Assembly (NCBI GenBank): GCA_964057225.1
Contig: OZ059899.1
Coordinates: 13,366,001 to 13,430,000, forward strand
Length of the DNA: 64,000 bases
From: Auanema rhodensis
Lineage: Eukaryota > Nematoda > Chromadorea > Rhabditida > Rhabditidae
Reading direction: 5' to 3'
The position numbers and the translations under genes are program-made. Below are positions 1-18,900 of this stretch, piece by piece; within the stretch, counting starts at the first letter, position 1, and each line of letters begins with the position of its first letter. The notes under the pieces are model-generated. The model was not told the DNA's origin. It was given only the letters and a program-made list of their open reading frames with translations, and ran no database searches.

Positions 1-149
1 ATTTTTAACTTTTTTTTTCTATTTTGAGTAAAAAAACTTGAGTTAAAGTGTGATTTACTGTTCGAACCGAACTGGTCACAAATGAAAAATAATGAAAAAC
101 GTTTTTTTGAGATATGTGTCTACTTCTCTTTCTCACTCTCACTCTCTCA

Positions 150-181
<32 letters not shown>

Positions 182-937
182 TTCCTCATAACACTCAATA
201 CTCAAGTATTTCTTCTAACAGAATAAAATACTATTACATGAGTTCTAATATCTTCAAGGGACCATTATATTGTTGAAAAACCTTGAATGTAATACTTAAT
301 TCCTAATAAACTATACGATAAGACTAGATGTTATATGAGAAAATTCAATGATTTCATGTCTATTATATGAAAAACCCATACCATATACGTTTTTATTCTT
401 TCATTTCATTTCTTATTCCGCTTAAAAAAACTTGTTTTAAGTCATTCTTTGTAAGGTAAGAAATAGAAATATTGAAATAATTTATATTAATTATATGTAT
501 ATTATATAATTAATATTATATTTAAGATTTTATTTAATTTTTCTATTAATATAAACAATTAGCTAGTTATATTGTATTTCATATAATACTATATAGACTA
601 AACTGTAAACGGAATTATGTTGCCAAAATATAGGAAATTTAATTCTTTTCTATCAGAAAAGTTGATGGGGCTATTCAACTAGTCCAGTTATACTTGAAAG
701 ACGAATTTCTCTCTCTCTCTCTCTCCCTCTCTCTTTCTCTCTCTCCCTCTCTCTTTCTCTTTCTCTCTCTTGCTCTCTCTATTCGTGTAAGTTTTTCTCT
801 TCTAATTTGACTTTAATTGATTCATCTGACTGATTGTTTTATCATTTTAGCAAAACGATAGCGTTTGGTCTTTTAGAAATTAGCATTGGATGACTGATCA
901 CATAACACACAAAAATGAATTTGTCTCTCTCTCCCTT

Positions 938-979
<42 letters not shown>

Positions 980-2337
980 CTTAAAAAACGAATTGTTCGT
1001 TTATCATTAAAATTTTATATTTAGAGACATATTAGGGAGATAAAAAAAGATTTCTTATAGTTATGTCTCGTATGATAACTGTTTTCGTTCGTTTTTGTTT
1101 TCAAAGCAAAAACATCATTATACTGGTACATATCTATCAGTTTTTTTTTGTATTTTCCATAACGAACTAACTGATTACTACAAGTAGTTAGTAGTAGTAA
1201 GTAGTAGTAACAGATACACGTATGTATGTGTCTTCTGGAGTACATATAACACGTTGTTGTTACCATTCACCTCTTTCTTCATACTCTATACTCTTATTTC
1301 ATTTTTATTTCAATCATTGATCTCAAATAATTAATAGATAATAGAATTATTTTCGAGAAAAAAAAACTTTTTTTTTGTCTCTGAAATTCATTGATTTCAT
1401 TCATTTTTGCTCAAAAATTTTAAATTAAATTTTCATATGTATTATGAAGAATCTTAATATTCTCTGATGACAATAATCTTTTCAAAAGACATGCAGAGAT
1501 TCTAAGATTGAATATGATCAAAGAGATATAGAAAAGATAAATGAGAGGTATGGGGATGTAACAGCAGCAAAAGAAAAACGGATGAAGCTGATGGAAAGAC
1601 ATCGAAACACTAATATCAGCTGGGAGATAAATCCATAACCGTTTTGGCAACTAGCCAAATAATTTAAAAAGCTGATAAACCATTACTAATACGTCCTTTC
1701 ATTCGCTGTTTTTTGAATTCATATTCTGAAGACCTTAACAATAGCTACAAGAGAAATAAATTATTTGATAAGATAAACTCTCACTCTATCGATCCCTCCC
1801 CCCCCTCCAATCCCCCCCCCCCCCTCTCTCTCTATATCCCCCTCTCTCATCGCTTTTTCTTGCTGTTATTCAGTTTTTGCTCAACATCTTCATCTCATCC
1901 TATACATTCACTACATTAGTATTTTATTTGATAAGCATATATTGCTTGTTACTTGAGATTTAACTCAATTTTCCTTTTGGCAACTTTTTAAAGCTCAAGT
2001 TTTTCATCTCGCCGCCCTTCTCTTCTCATCATTGTGTCCTGAGAATCTGAAAAGTTTTATAAAAATCTACTTGACATCCAAGATCTTGTCTTGGTCTCCT
2101 TATATAGATCGGCGGTATTCACATGCGCTAACATGACAACTGTGAATTCGTGAAGAACATCTATTCTTCTATCTCCACCTACTATTACCATCTTCTATTT
2201 CTCTGAATATACATAAATACATCTCCCTCCTTCATACATTGCGTCCTTCTCTCTCAATCTCACTCCCTCTCTCTCTCTCTCTTTCCTGCCTGCCCTTCCT
2301 TGCCATCCGCCTGCTGCCTGGCACGTTGCCCTCAAGC
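1..2337. other. kin-1 upstream region, microsatellite-rich
   Basis: No coding exon that I can support. The stretch is AT-rich and carries several CT-rich microsatellites on the plus strand (about 125-180, 708-780, 923-980, 2250-2285) and a poly-C/CT run at about 1797-1850. ORFs of 60-80 codons here are low-complexity translations of these repeats. The promoter of kin-1 should lie here, but no core element stands out. Confidence 0.6.
708..980 (+). repeat. CT microsatellite pair
   Basis: Two interrupted (CT)n tracts, 708-780 and 923-980, with CCCT and TTCT interruptions, separated by unique AT-rich sequence. Confidence 0.9.
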
Positions 2338-8108
<5,771 letters not shown>

Positions 8109-8502
8109 TAGAGGGACAGAGGAAAATCTGCTTTCAAAAATCATTTATTTTCTTTTTTTTATTATTTCTTTCTCATAAATATTATAAACTATATATATAC
8201 TATTATATATATATACTATAATATTGTGCTAAACCTAGTCCTCAAATGATACCGTCTCATTCTTCTTATGTGCACAAATTTATATTTTTTTTTTGGAAAA
8301 AAAAGTTCTATTTTCCCAATCTTCTTCTTCTTCTTCTTCATCTTCATCTACACGATACTACCTTGTAGTCTAGAAATAAGTATTGTACATGTCATCAGCT
8401 AGTTCTCTATAACAATCACATCAGTTGTCTTTTAATTTCATCTCTTAGTGGAGAAATGTAAGAACAGAAGTCAAACCTCAAGTGCAAGTTAAACACCCAC
8501 CC

Positions 8503-8544
<42 letters not shown>

Positions 8545-9994
8545 GCTCCACTCTCCCTTCCTCTCTCCCTCTGTTCTCGAATATTCCTTTTCTGAACGCT
8601 TTTGCTTTACTTTGTAAGCAGAATGTCTAAGTTCTCTGAAAGATATTTCGATAAATCTGCGTATTACTGCTCTTCTTACCTCAACAGTTATTCTATTTGT
8701 TCGCAGATACTGTACAACATCATACCGTAATTTTCCTGTTTTCTTCGTACCTCTCTATCCATCGTCCCTTCCCCCTCCGATCCCCTTTATTCTCTTTAGC
8801 CGTCCTGTCTAGCACTGACTCCTCTAATGTAGAATGGTAAATGCCGATTGATCAGCCATTTTCAAGTTCTTCAAAGTTTTGCTGATATTGCCGTGCCCAA
8901 GCGGGTTGCTCTTCAAGTCTCTGTACCCTCCAAATTCAAAGATATTTATATTAACTATATGTTTGTTTCCATTGAATTAATAATAATTATAATATTTATT
9001 ATTTGTATTATTATTTTTTCAATAAACACATGGAGCATATAGAATCAGATCCCTCCGAACCATGCTTCTTTCCATCCAAAATTTGCCTTCCGACGTACAG
9101 ACTCCGTTCACTACAATCATCCTCCACATCTTCCTGTGTCCCTATTTCAAGTGTCGATCCGCTCCACCTTTCAGCTTCAAATGGCTTCCCTTTTAACTCT
9201 ATGATAGATTACTGAAATCCACTCTTTAGCTCAGATCCAACCCTTCTTCCCTCTTCAAACCTCAGTCGTTCCATATTCACAGTCTCGTATTTCTAAACTC
9301 TGTTCGGCCCCTTCCCCCCAGCCCCCACACCCTTTACAAACTTTTTCTTCAAAATATTCGACTGCTCGCCCACACATGTTCTTAAAATCCATCTGATTTC
9401 AACTTCTGCTCCTGCTTTCGTTCAAAGCCAATCGTCTTCGCAGAATCATCATAAGCTGATTCTAAACTTTGTATTGTTTTCATTGTCTCGACACTCTCTA
9501 AGAAGAGATATTCTCATAATAAATTGTCTCTTCTTATTTTTAAATGTATTTATATATATTTTATATTTTTTATATTTGAAAACAGAATCAAAAGCTTTAT
9601 TTTTTATGTGTTTTCTTCATTTGTATCTTTCTTGGGGTTGAATTGAAAATTTTTACAATTGTTTCACACATCGTCAGCCTAAACTACATGTGATGTACTA
9701 ATAGAAGAAACCACAACCATATGCACAACAAGCATACAAACTTCATCACATACTCTTGTGAAGCGTAATCACCTCAGTTATCATGAGCGAATCAAAATAA
9801 ACAAACAGCTATTATACAAGACGGTGAAGCGGGGATCTCACTTTCTATGCTCCAGAAATATTTTCAAATATAGACAAATATATCTATAAAACAGATAAAA
9901 TTGAACGGAAGTTGTTAAAAAAACACAAAACACAATATTTTCAATTTGACAGCATAAATTCCAAACATGGTAATTCAAATCTGTAGAATCTAAT
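8109..9994. other. kin-1 3' flank, no further gene seen
   Basis: Contains the 3' UTR of the longer kin-1 transcript with AATAAA at 9021 and a second AATAAA-like site near 9515, a CT microsatellite at 8507-8542, and an (ATCTT)-rich stretch near 8320. A 64-codon ORF at 8848 resembles nothing I know, and I treat it as chance. Confidence 0.6.
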
Positions 9995-12900
9995 TGTAGG
10001 CACTGTGTGTCCGGTGAATGTCCATTTTTCATAAAAATCATCAACTAAAATCAAATACAGATGAACTGAGGTTGGGTATTCAGATGTGTAGATTCTGAAA
10101 TTTCAAGTGAGATTTGGATGTGACTCTCCAATTTTTCGGAAAAATGGTTTATATCGAACACATCCACAAGATTTGTTCACAAAAAAGTTCAGGCTGTAGG
10201 CACTGTGTGTCCGGTGAATGTCCATTTTTCATAAAAATCATCAACTAAAATCAAATACAGATGAACTGAGGTTGGGTATTCAGATGTGTAGATTCTGAAT
10301 TTTCAAGTGAGATTTGGATGTGACTCTCCAATTTTTCGGAAAAATGGTTTATATCGAACACATCCACAAGATTTGTTCACAAAAAAGTTCAGGCTGTAGG
10401 CACTGTGTGTCCGGTGAATGTCCATTTTTCACAAAAATCATCAACTAAAATCAAATACAGATGAGCTGAGGTTGGGTATTCAGATGTGTAGATTCTGAAT
10501 TTTCAAGTGAGATTTGGATGTGACTCTCCAATTTTTCGGAAAAATGGTTTATATCGAACACATCCACAAGATTTGTTCACAAAAAAGTTCAGGCTGTAGG
10601 CACTGTGTGTCCGGTGAATGTCCATTTTTCATAAAAATCATCAACTAAAATCAAATACAGATGAGCTGAGGTTGGGCATTCAGATGTGTAGATTCTGAAT
10701 TTTCAAGTGAGATTTGGATGTGACTCTCCAATTTTTCGGAAAAATGGTTTATATCGAACACATCCACAAGATTTGTTCACAAAAAAGTTCAGGCTGTAGG
10801 CACTGTGTGTCCGGTGAATGTCCATTTTTCACAAAAATCATCAACTAAAATCAAATACAGATGAGCTGAGGTTGGGTATTCAGATGTGTAGATTCTGAAA
10901 TTTTAAGTGAGATTTGGATGTGACTCTCCAATTTTTCGGAAAAATGGTTTATATCGAACACATCCACAAGATTTGTTCACAAAAAAGTTCAGGCTGTAGG
11001 CACTGTGTGTCCGGTGAATGTCCATTTTTCACAAAAATCATCAACTAAAATCAAATACAGATGAGCTGAGGTAGGGTATTCAGATGTGTAGATTCTGAAA
11101 TTTTAAGTGAGATTTGGATGTGACTCTCCAATTTTTCGGAAAAATGGTTTATATCGAACACATCCACAAGATTTGTTCACAAAAAAGTTCAGGCTGTAGG
11201 CACTGTGTGTCCGGTGAATGTCCATTTTTCACAAAAATCATCAACTAAAATCAAATACAGATGAGCTGAGGTTGGGCATTCAGATGTGTAGATTCTGAAT
11301 TTTCAAGTGAGATTTGGATGTGACTCTCCAATTTTTCGGAAAAATGGTTTATATCGAACACATCCACAAGATTTGTTCACAAAAAAGTTCAGGCTGTAGG
11401 CACTGTGTGTCCGGTGAATGTCCATTTTTCACAAAAATCATCAACTAAAATCAAATACAGATGAGCTGAGGTTGGGTATTCAGATGTGTAGATTCTGAAA
11501 TTTTAAGTGAGATTTGGATGTGACTCTCCAATTTTTCGGAAAAATGGTTTATATCGAACACATCCACAAGATTTGTTCACAAAAAAGTTCAGGCTGTAGG
11601 CACTGTGTGTCCGGTGAATGTCCATTTTTCATAAAAATCATCAACTAAAATCAAATACAGATGAACTGAGGTTGGGTATTCAGATGTGTAGATTCTGAAT
11701 TTTCAAGTGAGATTTGGATGTGACTCTCCAATTTTTCGGAAAAATGGTTTATATCGAACACATCCACAAGATTTGTTCACAAAAAAGTTCAGGCCGTAGG
11801 CACTGTGTGTCCGGTGAATGTCCATTTTTCACAAAAATCATCAACTAAAATCAAATACAGATGAACTGAGGTTGGGTATTCAGATGTGTAGATTCTGAAT
11901 TTTCAAGTGAGATTTGGATGTGACTCTCCAATTTTTCGGAAAAATGGTTTATATCGAACACATCCACAAGATTTGTTCACAAAAAAGTTCAGGCTGTAGG
12001 CACTGTGTGTCCGGTGAATGTCCATTTTTCATAAAAATCATCAACTAAAATCAAATACAGATGAGCTGAGGTTGGGCATTCAGATGTGTAGATTCTGAAT
12101 TTTCAAGTGAGATTTGGATGTGACTCTCCAATTTTTCGGAAAAATGGTTTATATCGAACACATCCACAAGATTTGTTCACAAAAAAGTTCAGGCTGTAGG
12201 CACTGTGTGTCCGGTGAATGTCCATTTTTCATAAAAATCATCAACTAAAATCAAATACAGATGAGCTGAGGTTGGGCATTCAGATGTGTAGATTCTGAAT
12301 TTTCAAGTGAGATTTGGATGTGACTCTCCAATTTTTCGGAAAAATGGTTTATATCGAACACATCCACAAGATTTGTTCACAAAAAAGTTCAGGCTGTAGG
12401 CACTGTGTGTCCGGTGAATGTCCATTTTTCACAAAAATCATCAACTAAAATCAAATACAGATGAACTGAGGTTGGGTATTCAGATGTGTAGATTCTGAAT
12501 TTTCAAGTGAGATTTGGATGTGACTCTCCAATTTTTCGGAAAAATGGTTTATATCGAACACATCCACAAGATTTGTTCACAAAAAAGTTCAGGCTGTAGG
12601 CACTGTGTGTCCGGTGAATGTCCATTTTTCATAAAAATCATCAACTAAAATCAAATACAGATGAGCTGAGGTTGGGCATTCAGATGTGTAGATTCTGAAT
12701 TTTCAAGTGAGATTTGGATGTGACTCTCCAATTTTTCGGAAAAATGGTTTATATCGAACACATCCACAAGATTTGTTCACAAAAAAGTTCAGGCTGTAGG
12801 CACTGTGTGTCCGGTGAATGTCCATTTTTCATAAAAATCATCAACTAAAATCAAATACAGATGAGCTGAGGTTGGGCATTCAGATGTGTAGATTCTGAAT

Positions 12901-15900
12901 TTTCAAGTGAGATTTGGATGTGACTCTCCAATTTTTCGGAAAAATGGTTTATATCGAACACATCCACAAGATTTGTTCACAAAAAAGTTCAGGCTGTAGG
13001 CACTGTGTGTCCGGTGAATGTCCATTTTTCATAAAAATCATCAACTAAAATCAAATACAGATGAACTGAGGTTGGGTATTCAGATGTGTAGATTCTGAAA
13101 TTTCAAGTGAGATTTGGATGTGACTCTCCAATTTTTCGGAAAAATGGTTTATATCGAACACATCCACAAGATTTGTTCACAAAAAAGTTCAGGCTGTAGG
13201 CACTGTGTGTCCGGTGAATGTCCATTTTTCACAAAAATCATCAACTAAAATCAAATACAGATGAGCTGAGGTTGGGCATTCAGATGTGTAGATTCTGAAT
13301 TTTCAAGTGAGATTTGGATGTGACTCTCCAATTTTTCGGAAAAATGGTTTATATCGAACACATCCACAAGATTTGTTCACAAAAAAGTTCAGGCTGTAGG
13401 CACTGTGTGTCCGGTGAATGTCCATTTTTCACAAAAATCATCAACTAAAATCAAATACAGATGAGCTGAGGTTGGGCATTCAGATGTGTAGATTCTGAAT
13501 TTTCAAGTGAGATTTGGATGTGACTCTCCAATTTTTCGGAAAAATGGTTTATATCGAACACATCCACAAGATTTGTTCACAAAAAAGTTCAGGCTGTAGG
13601 CACTGTGTGTCCGGTGAATGTCCATTTTTCACAAAAATCATCAACTAAAATCAAATACAGATGAACTGAGGTTGGGTATTCAGATGTGTAGATTCTGAAA
13701 TTTCAAGTGAGATTTGGATGTGACTCTCCAATTTTTCGGAAAAATGGTTTATATCGAACACATCCACAAGATTTGTTCACAAAAAAGTTCAGGCCGTAGG
13801 CACTGTGTGTCCGGTGAATGTCCATTTTTCATAAAAATCATCAACTAAAATCAAATACAGATGAGCTGAGGTTGGGCATTCAGATGTGTAGATTCTGAAT
13901 TTTCAAGTGAGATTTGGATGTGACTCTCCAATTTTTCGGAAAAATGGTTTATATCGAACACATCCACAAGATTTGTTCACAAAAAAGTTCAGGCTGTAGG
14001 CACTGTGTGTCCGGTGAATGTCCATTTTTCACAAAAATCATCAACTAAAATCAAATACAGATGAACTGAGGTTGGGTATTCAGATGTGTAGATTCTGAAA
14101 TTTCAAGTGAGATTTGGATGTGACTCTCCAATTTTTCGGAAAAATGGTTTATATCGAACACATCCACAAGATTTGTTCACAAAAAAGTTCAGGCCGTAGG
14201 CACTGTGTGTCCGGTGAATGTCCATTTTTCATAAAAATCATCAACTAAAATCAAATACAGATGAGCTGAGGTTGGGCATTCAGATGTGTAGATTCTGAAT
14301 TTTCAAGTGAGATTTGGATGTGACTCTCCAATTTTTCGGAAAAATGGTTTATATCGAACACATCCACAAGATTTGTTCACAAAAAAGTTCAGGCTGTAGG
14401 CACTGTGTGTCCGGTGAATGTCCATTTTTCACAAAAATCATCAACTAAAATCAAATACAGATGAGCTGAGGTTGGGCATTCAGATGTGTAGATTCTGAAT
14501 TTTCAAGTGAGATTTGGATGTGACTCTCCAATTTTTCGGAAAAATGGTTTATATCGAACACATCCACAAGATTTGTTCACAAAAAAGTTCAGGCTGTAGG
14601 CACTGTGTGTCCGGTGAATGTCCATTTTTCACAAAAATCATCAACTAAAATCAAATACAGATGAGCTGAGGTTGGGCATTCAGATGTGTAGATTCTGAAT
14701 TTTCAAGTGAGATTTGGATGTGACTCTCCAATTTTTCGGAAAAATGGTTTATATCGAACACATCCACAAGAGTTGTTCACAAAAAAGTTCAGGCTGTAGG
14801 CACTGTGTGTCCGGTGAATGTCCATTTTTCACAAAAATCATCAACTAAAATCAAATACAGATGAACTGAGGTTGGGTATTCAGATGTGTAGATTCTGAAT
14901 TTTCAAGTGAGATTTGGATGTGACTCTCCAATTTTTCGGAAAAATGGTTTATATCAAACACATCCACAAGATTTGTTCACAAAAAAGTTCAGGCTGTAGG
15001 CACTGTGTGTCCGGTGAATGTCCATTTTTCACAAAAATCATCAACTAAAATCAAATACAGATCAACTGAGGTTGGGTATTCAGATGTGTAGATTCTGAAA
15101 TTTCAAGTGAGATTTGGATGTGACTCTCCAATTTTTCGGAAAAATGGTTTATATCGAACACATCCACAAGATTTGTTCACAAAAAAGTTCAGGCTGTAGG
15201 CACTGTGTGTCCGGTGAATGTCCATTTTTCATAAAAATCATCAACTAAAATCAAATACAGATGAACTGAGGTTGAGTATTCAGATGTGTAGATTCTGAAA
15301 TTTCAAGTGAGATTTGGATGTGACTCTCCAATTTTTCGGAAAAATGGTTTATATCGAACACATCCACAAGATTTGTTCACAAAAAAGTTCAGGCTGTAGG
15401 CACTGTGTGTCCGGTGAATGTCCATTTTTCACAAAAATCATCAACTAAAATCAAATACAGATGAACTGAGGTTGGGTATTCAGATGTGTAGATTCTGAAT
15501 TTTCAAGTGAGATTTGGATGTGACTCTCCAATTTTTCGGAAAATGGTTTATATCGAACACATCCACAAGAGTTGTTCACAAAAAAGTTCAGGCTGTAGGC
15601 ACTGTGTGTCCGGTGAATGTCCATTTTTCACAAAAATCATCAACTAAAATCAAATACAGATGAACTGAGGTTGGGTATTCAGATGTGTAGATTCTGAATT
15701 TTCAAGTGAGATTTGGATGTGACTCTCCAATTTTTCGGAAAAATGGTTTATATCGAACACATCCACAAGAGTTGTTCACAAAAAAGTTCAGGCTGTAGGC
15801 ACTGTGTGTCCGGTGAATGTCCATTTTTCACAAAAATCATCAACTAAAATCAAATACAGATGAACTGAGGTTGGGTATTCAGATGTGTAGATTCTGAAAT

Positions 15901-18900
15901 TTCAAGTGAGATTTGGATGTGACTCTCCAATTTTTCGGAAAAATGGTTTATATCGAACACATCCACAAGATTTGTTCACAAAAAAGTTCAGGCCGTAGGC
16001 ACTGTGTGTCCGGTGAATGTCCATTTTTCACAAAAATCATCAACTAAAATCAAATACAGATGAACTGAGGTTGGGTATTCAGATGTGTAGATTCTGAAAT
16101 TTCAAGTGAGATTTGGATGTGACTCTCCAATTTTTCGGAAAAATGGTTTATATCGAACACATCCACAAGATTTGTTCACAAAAAAGTTCAGGCTGTAGGC
16201 ACTGTGTGTCCGGTGAATGTCCATTTTTCATAAAAATCATCAACTAAAATCAAATACAGATGAGCTGAGGTTGGGCATTCAGATGTGTAGATTCTGAATT
16301 TTCAAGTGAGATTTGGATGTGACTCTCCAATTTTTCGGAAAAATGGTTTATATCGAACACATCCACAAGATTTGTTCACAAAAAAGTTCAGGCTGTAGGC
16401 ACTGTGTGTCCGGTGAATGTCCATTTTTCACAAAAATCATCAACTAAAATCAAATACAGATGAACTGAGGTTGGGTATTCAGATGTGTAGATTCTGAAAT
16501 TTCAAGTGAGATTTGGATGTGACTCTCCAATTTTTCGGAAAAATGGTTTATATCGAACACATCCACAAGATTTGTTCACAAAAAAGTTCAGGCCGTAGGC
16601 ACTGTGTGTCCGGTGAATGTCCATTTTTCACAAAAATCATCAACTAAAATCAAATACAGATGAACTGAGGTTGGGTATTCAGATGTGTAGATTCTGAAAT
16701 TTCAAGTGAGATTTGGATGTGACTCTCCAATTTTTCGGAAAAATGGTTTATATCGAACACATCCACAAGATTTGTTCACAAAAAAGTTCAGGCCGTAGGC
16801 ACTGTGTGTCCGGTGAATGTCCATTTTTCACAAAAATCATCAACTAAAATCAAATACAGATGAACTGAGGTTGGGTATTCAGATGTGTAGATTCTGAAAT
16901 TTCAAGTGAGATTTGGATGTGACTCTCCAATTTTTCGGAAAAATGGTTTATATCGAACACATCCACAAGATTTGTTCACAAAAAAGTTCAGGCTGTAGGC
17001 ACTGTGTGTCCGGTGAATGTCCATTTTTCATAAAAATCATCAACTAAAATCAAATACAGATGAGCTGAGGTTGGGCATTCAGATGTGTAGATTCTGAATT
17101 TTCAAGTGAGATTTGGATGTGACTCTCCAATTTTTCGGAAAAATGGTTTATATCGAACACATCCACAAGATTTGTTCACAAAAAAGTTCAGGCCGTAGGC
17201 ACTGTGTGTCCGGTGAATGTCCATTTTTCACAAAAATCATCAACTAAAATCAAATACAGATGAACTGAGGTTGGGTATTCAGATGTGTAGATTCTGAAAT
17301 TTCAAGTGAGATTTGGATGTGACTCTCCAATTTTTCGGAAAAATGGTTTATATCGAACACATCCACAAGATTTGTTCACAAAAAAGTTCAGGCTGTAGGC
17401 ACTGTGTGTCCGGTGAATGTCCATTTTTCATAAAAATCATCAACTAAAATCAAATACAGATGAGCTGAGGTTGGGCATTCAGATGTGTAGATTCTGAATT
17501 TTCAAGTGAGATTTGGATGTGACTCTCCAATTTTTCGGAAAAATGGTTTATATCGAACACATCCACAAGATTTGTTCACAAAAAAGTTCAGGCTGTAGGC
17601 ACTGTGTGTCCGGTGAATGTCCATTTTTCATAAAAATCATGAACTAAAATCAAATACAGATGAACTGAGGTTGGGTATTCAGATGTGTAGATTCTGAAAT
17701 TTCAAGTGAGATTTGGATGTGACTCTCCAATTTTTCGGAAAAATGGTTTATATCGAACACATCCACAAGATTTGTTCACAAAAAAGTTCAGGCTGTAGGC
17801 ACTGTGTGTCCGGTGAATGTCCATTTTTCACAAAAATCATCAACTAAAATCAAATACAGATGAACTGAGGTTGGGTATTCAGATGTGTAGATTCTGAAAT
17901 TTCAAGTGAGATTTGGATGTGACTCTCCAATTTTTCGGAAAAATGGTTTATATCGAACACATCCACAAGATTTGTTCACAAAAAAGTTCAGGCTGTAGGC
18001 ACTGTGTGTCCGGTGAATGTCCATTTTTCACAAAAATCATCAACTAAAATCAAATACAGATGAACTGAGGTTGGGTATTCAGATGTGTAGATTCTGAAAT
18101 TTCAAGTGAGATTTGGATGTGACTCTCCAATTTTTCGGAAAAATGGTTTATATCGAACACATCCACAAGATTTGTTCACAAAAAAGTTCAGGCTGTAGGC
18201 ACTGTGTGTCCGGTGAATGTCCATTTTTCACAAAAATCATCAACTAAAATCAAATACAGATGAACTGAGGTTGGGTATTCAGATGTGTAGATTCTGAAAT
18301 TTCAAGTGAGATTTGGATGTGACTCTCCAATTTTTCGGAAAAATGGTTTATATCGAACACATCCACAAGATTTGTTCACAAAAAAGTTCAGGCTGTAGGC
18401 ACTGTGTGTCCGGTGAATGTCCATTTTTCACAAAAATCATCAACTAAAATCAAATACAGATGAACTGAGGTTGGGTATTCAGATGTGTAGATTCTGAAAT
18501 TTCAAGTGAGATTTGGATGTGACTCTCCAATTTTTCGGAAAAATGGTTTATATCGAACACATCCACAAGATTTGTTCACAAAAAAGTTCAGGCTGTAGGC
18601 ACTGTGTGTCCGGTGAATGTCCATTTTTCACAAAAATCATCAACTAAAATCAAATACAGATGAACTGAGGTTGGGTATTCAGATGTGTAGATTCTGAAAT
18701 TTCAAGTGAGATTTGGATGTGACTCTCCAATTTTTCGGAAAAATGGTTTATATCGAACACATCCACAAGATTTGTTCACAAAAAAGTTCAGGCTGTAGGC
18801 ACTGTGTGTCCGGTGAATGTCCATTTTTCACAAAAATCATCAACTAAAATCAAATACAGATGAACTGAGGTTGAGTATTCAGATGTGTAGATTCTGAAAT

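Noticed and set aside
8848-9215. Two overlapping plus-strand ORFs after kin-1
   Set aside because: No motif, overlap in different frames, and they contain the polyadenylation signal at 9021.
9838-10044. 68-codon minus-strand ORF overlapping the first satellite unit
   Set aside because: It is a chance reading frame at the satellite edge; the repeat has no conserved coding frame across units.
10001-10200. Hammerhead ribozyme in the satellite monomer (TTGATGA on the minus strand)
   Set aside because: The conserved CUGAUGA/GAAA core and the stem pairing are not present.
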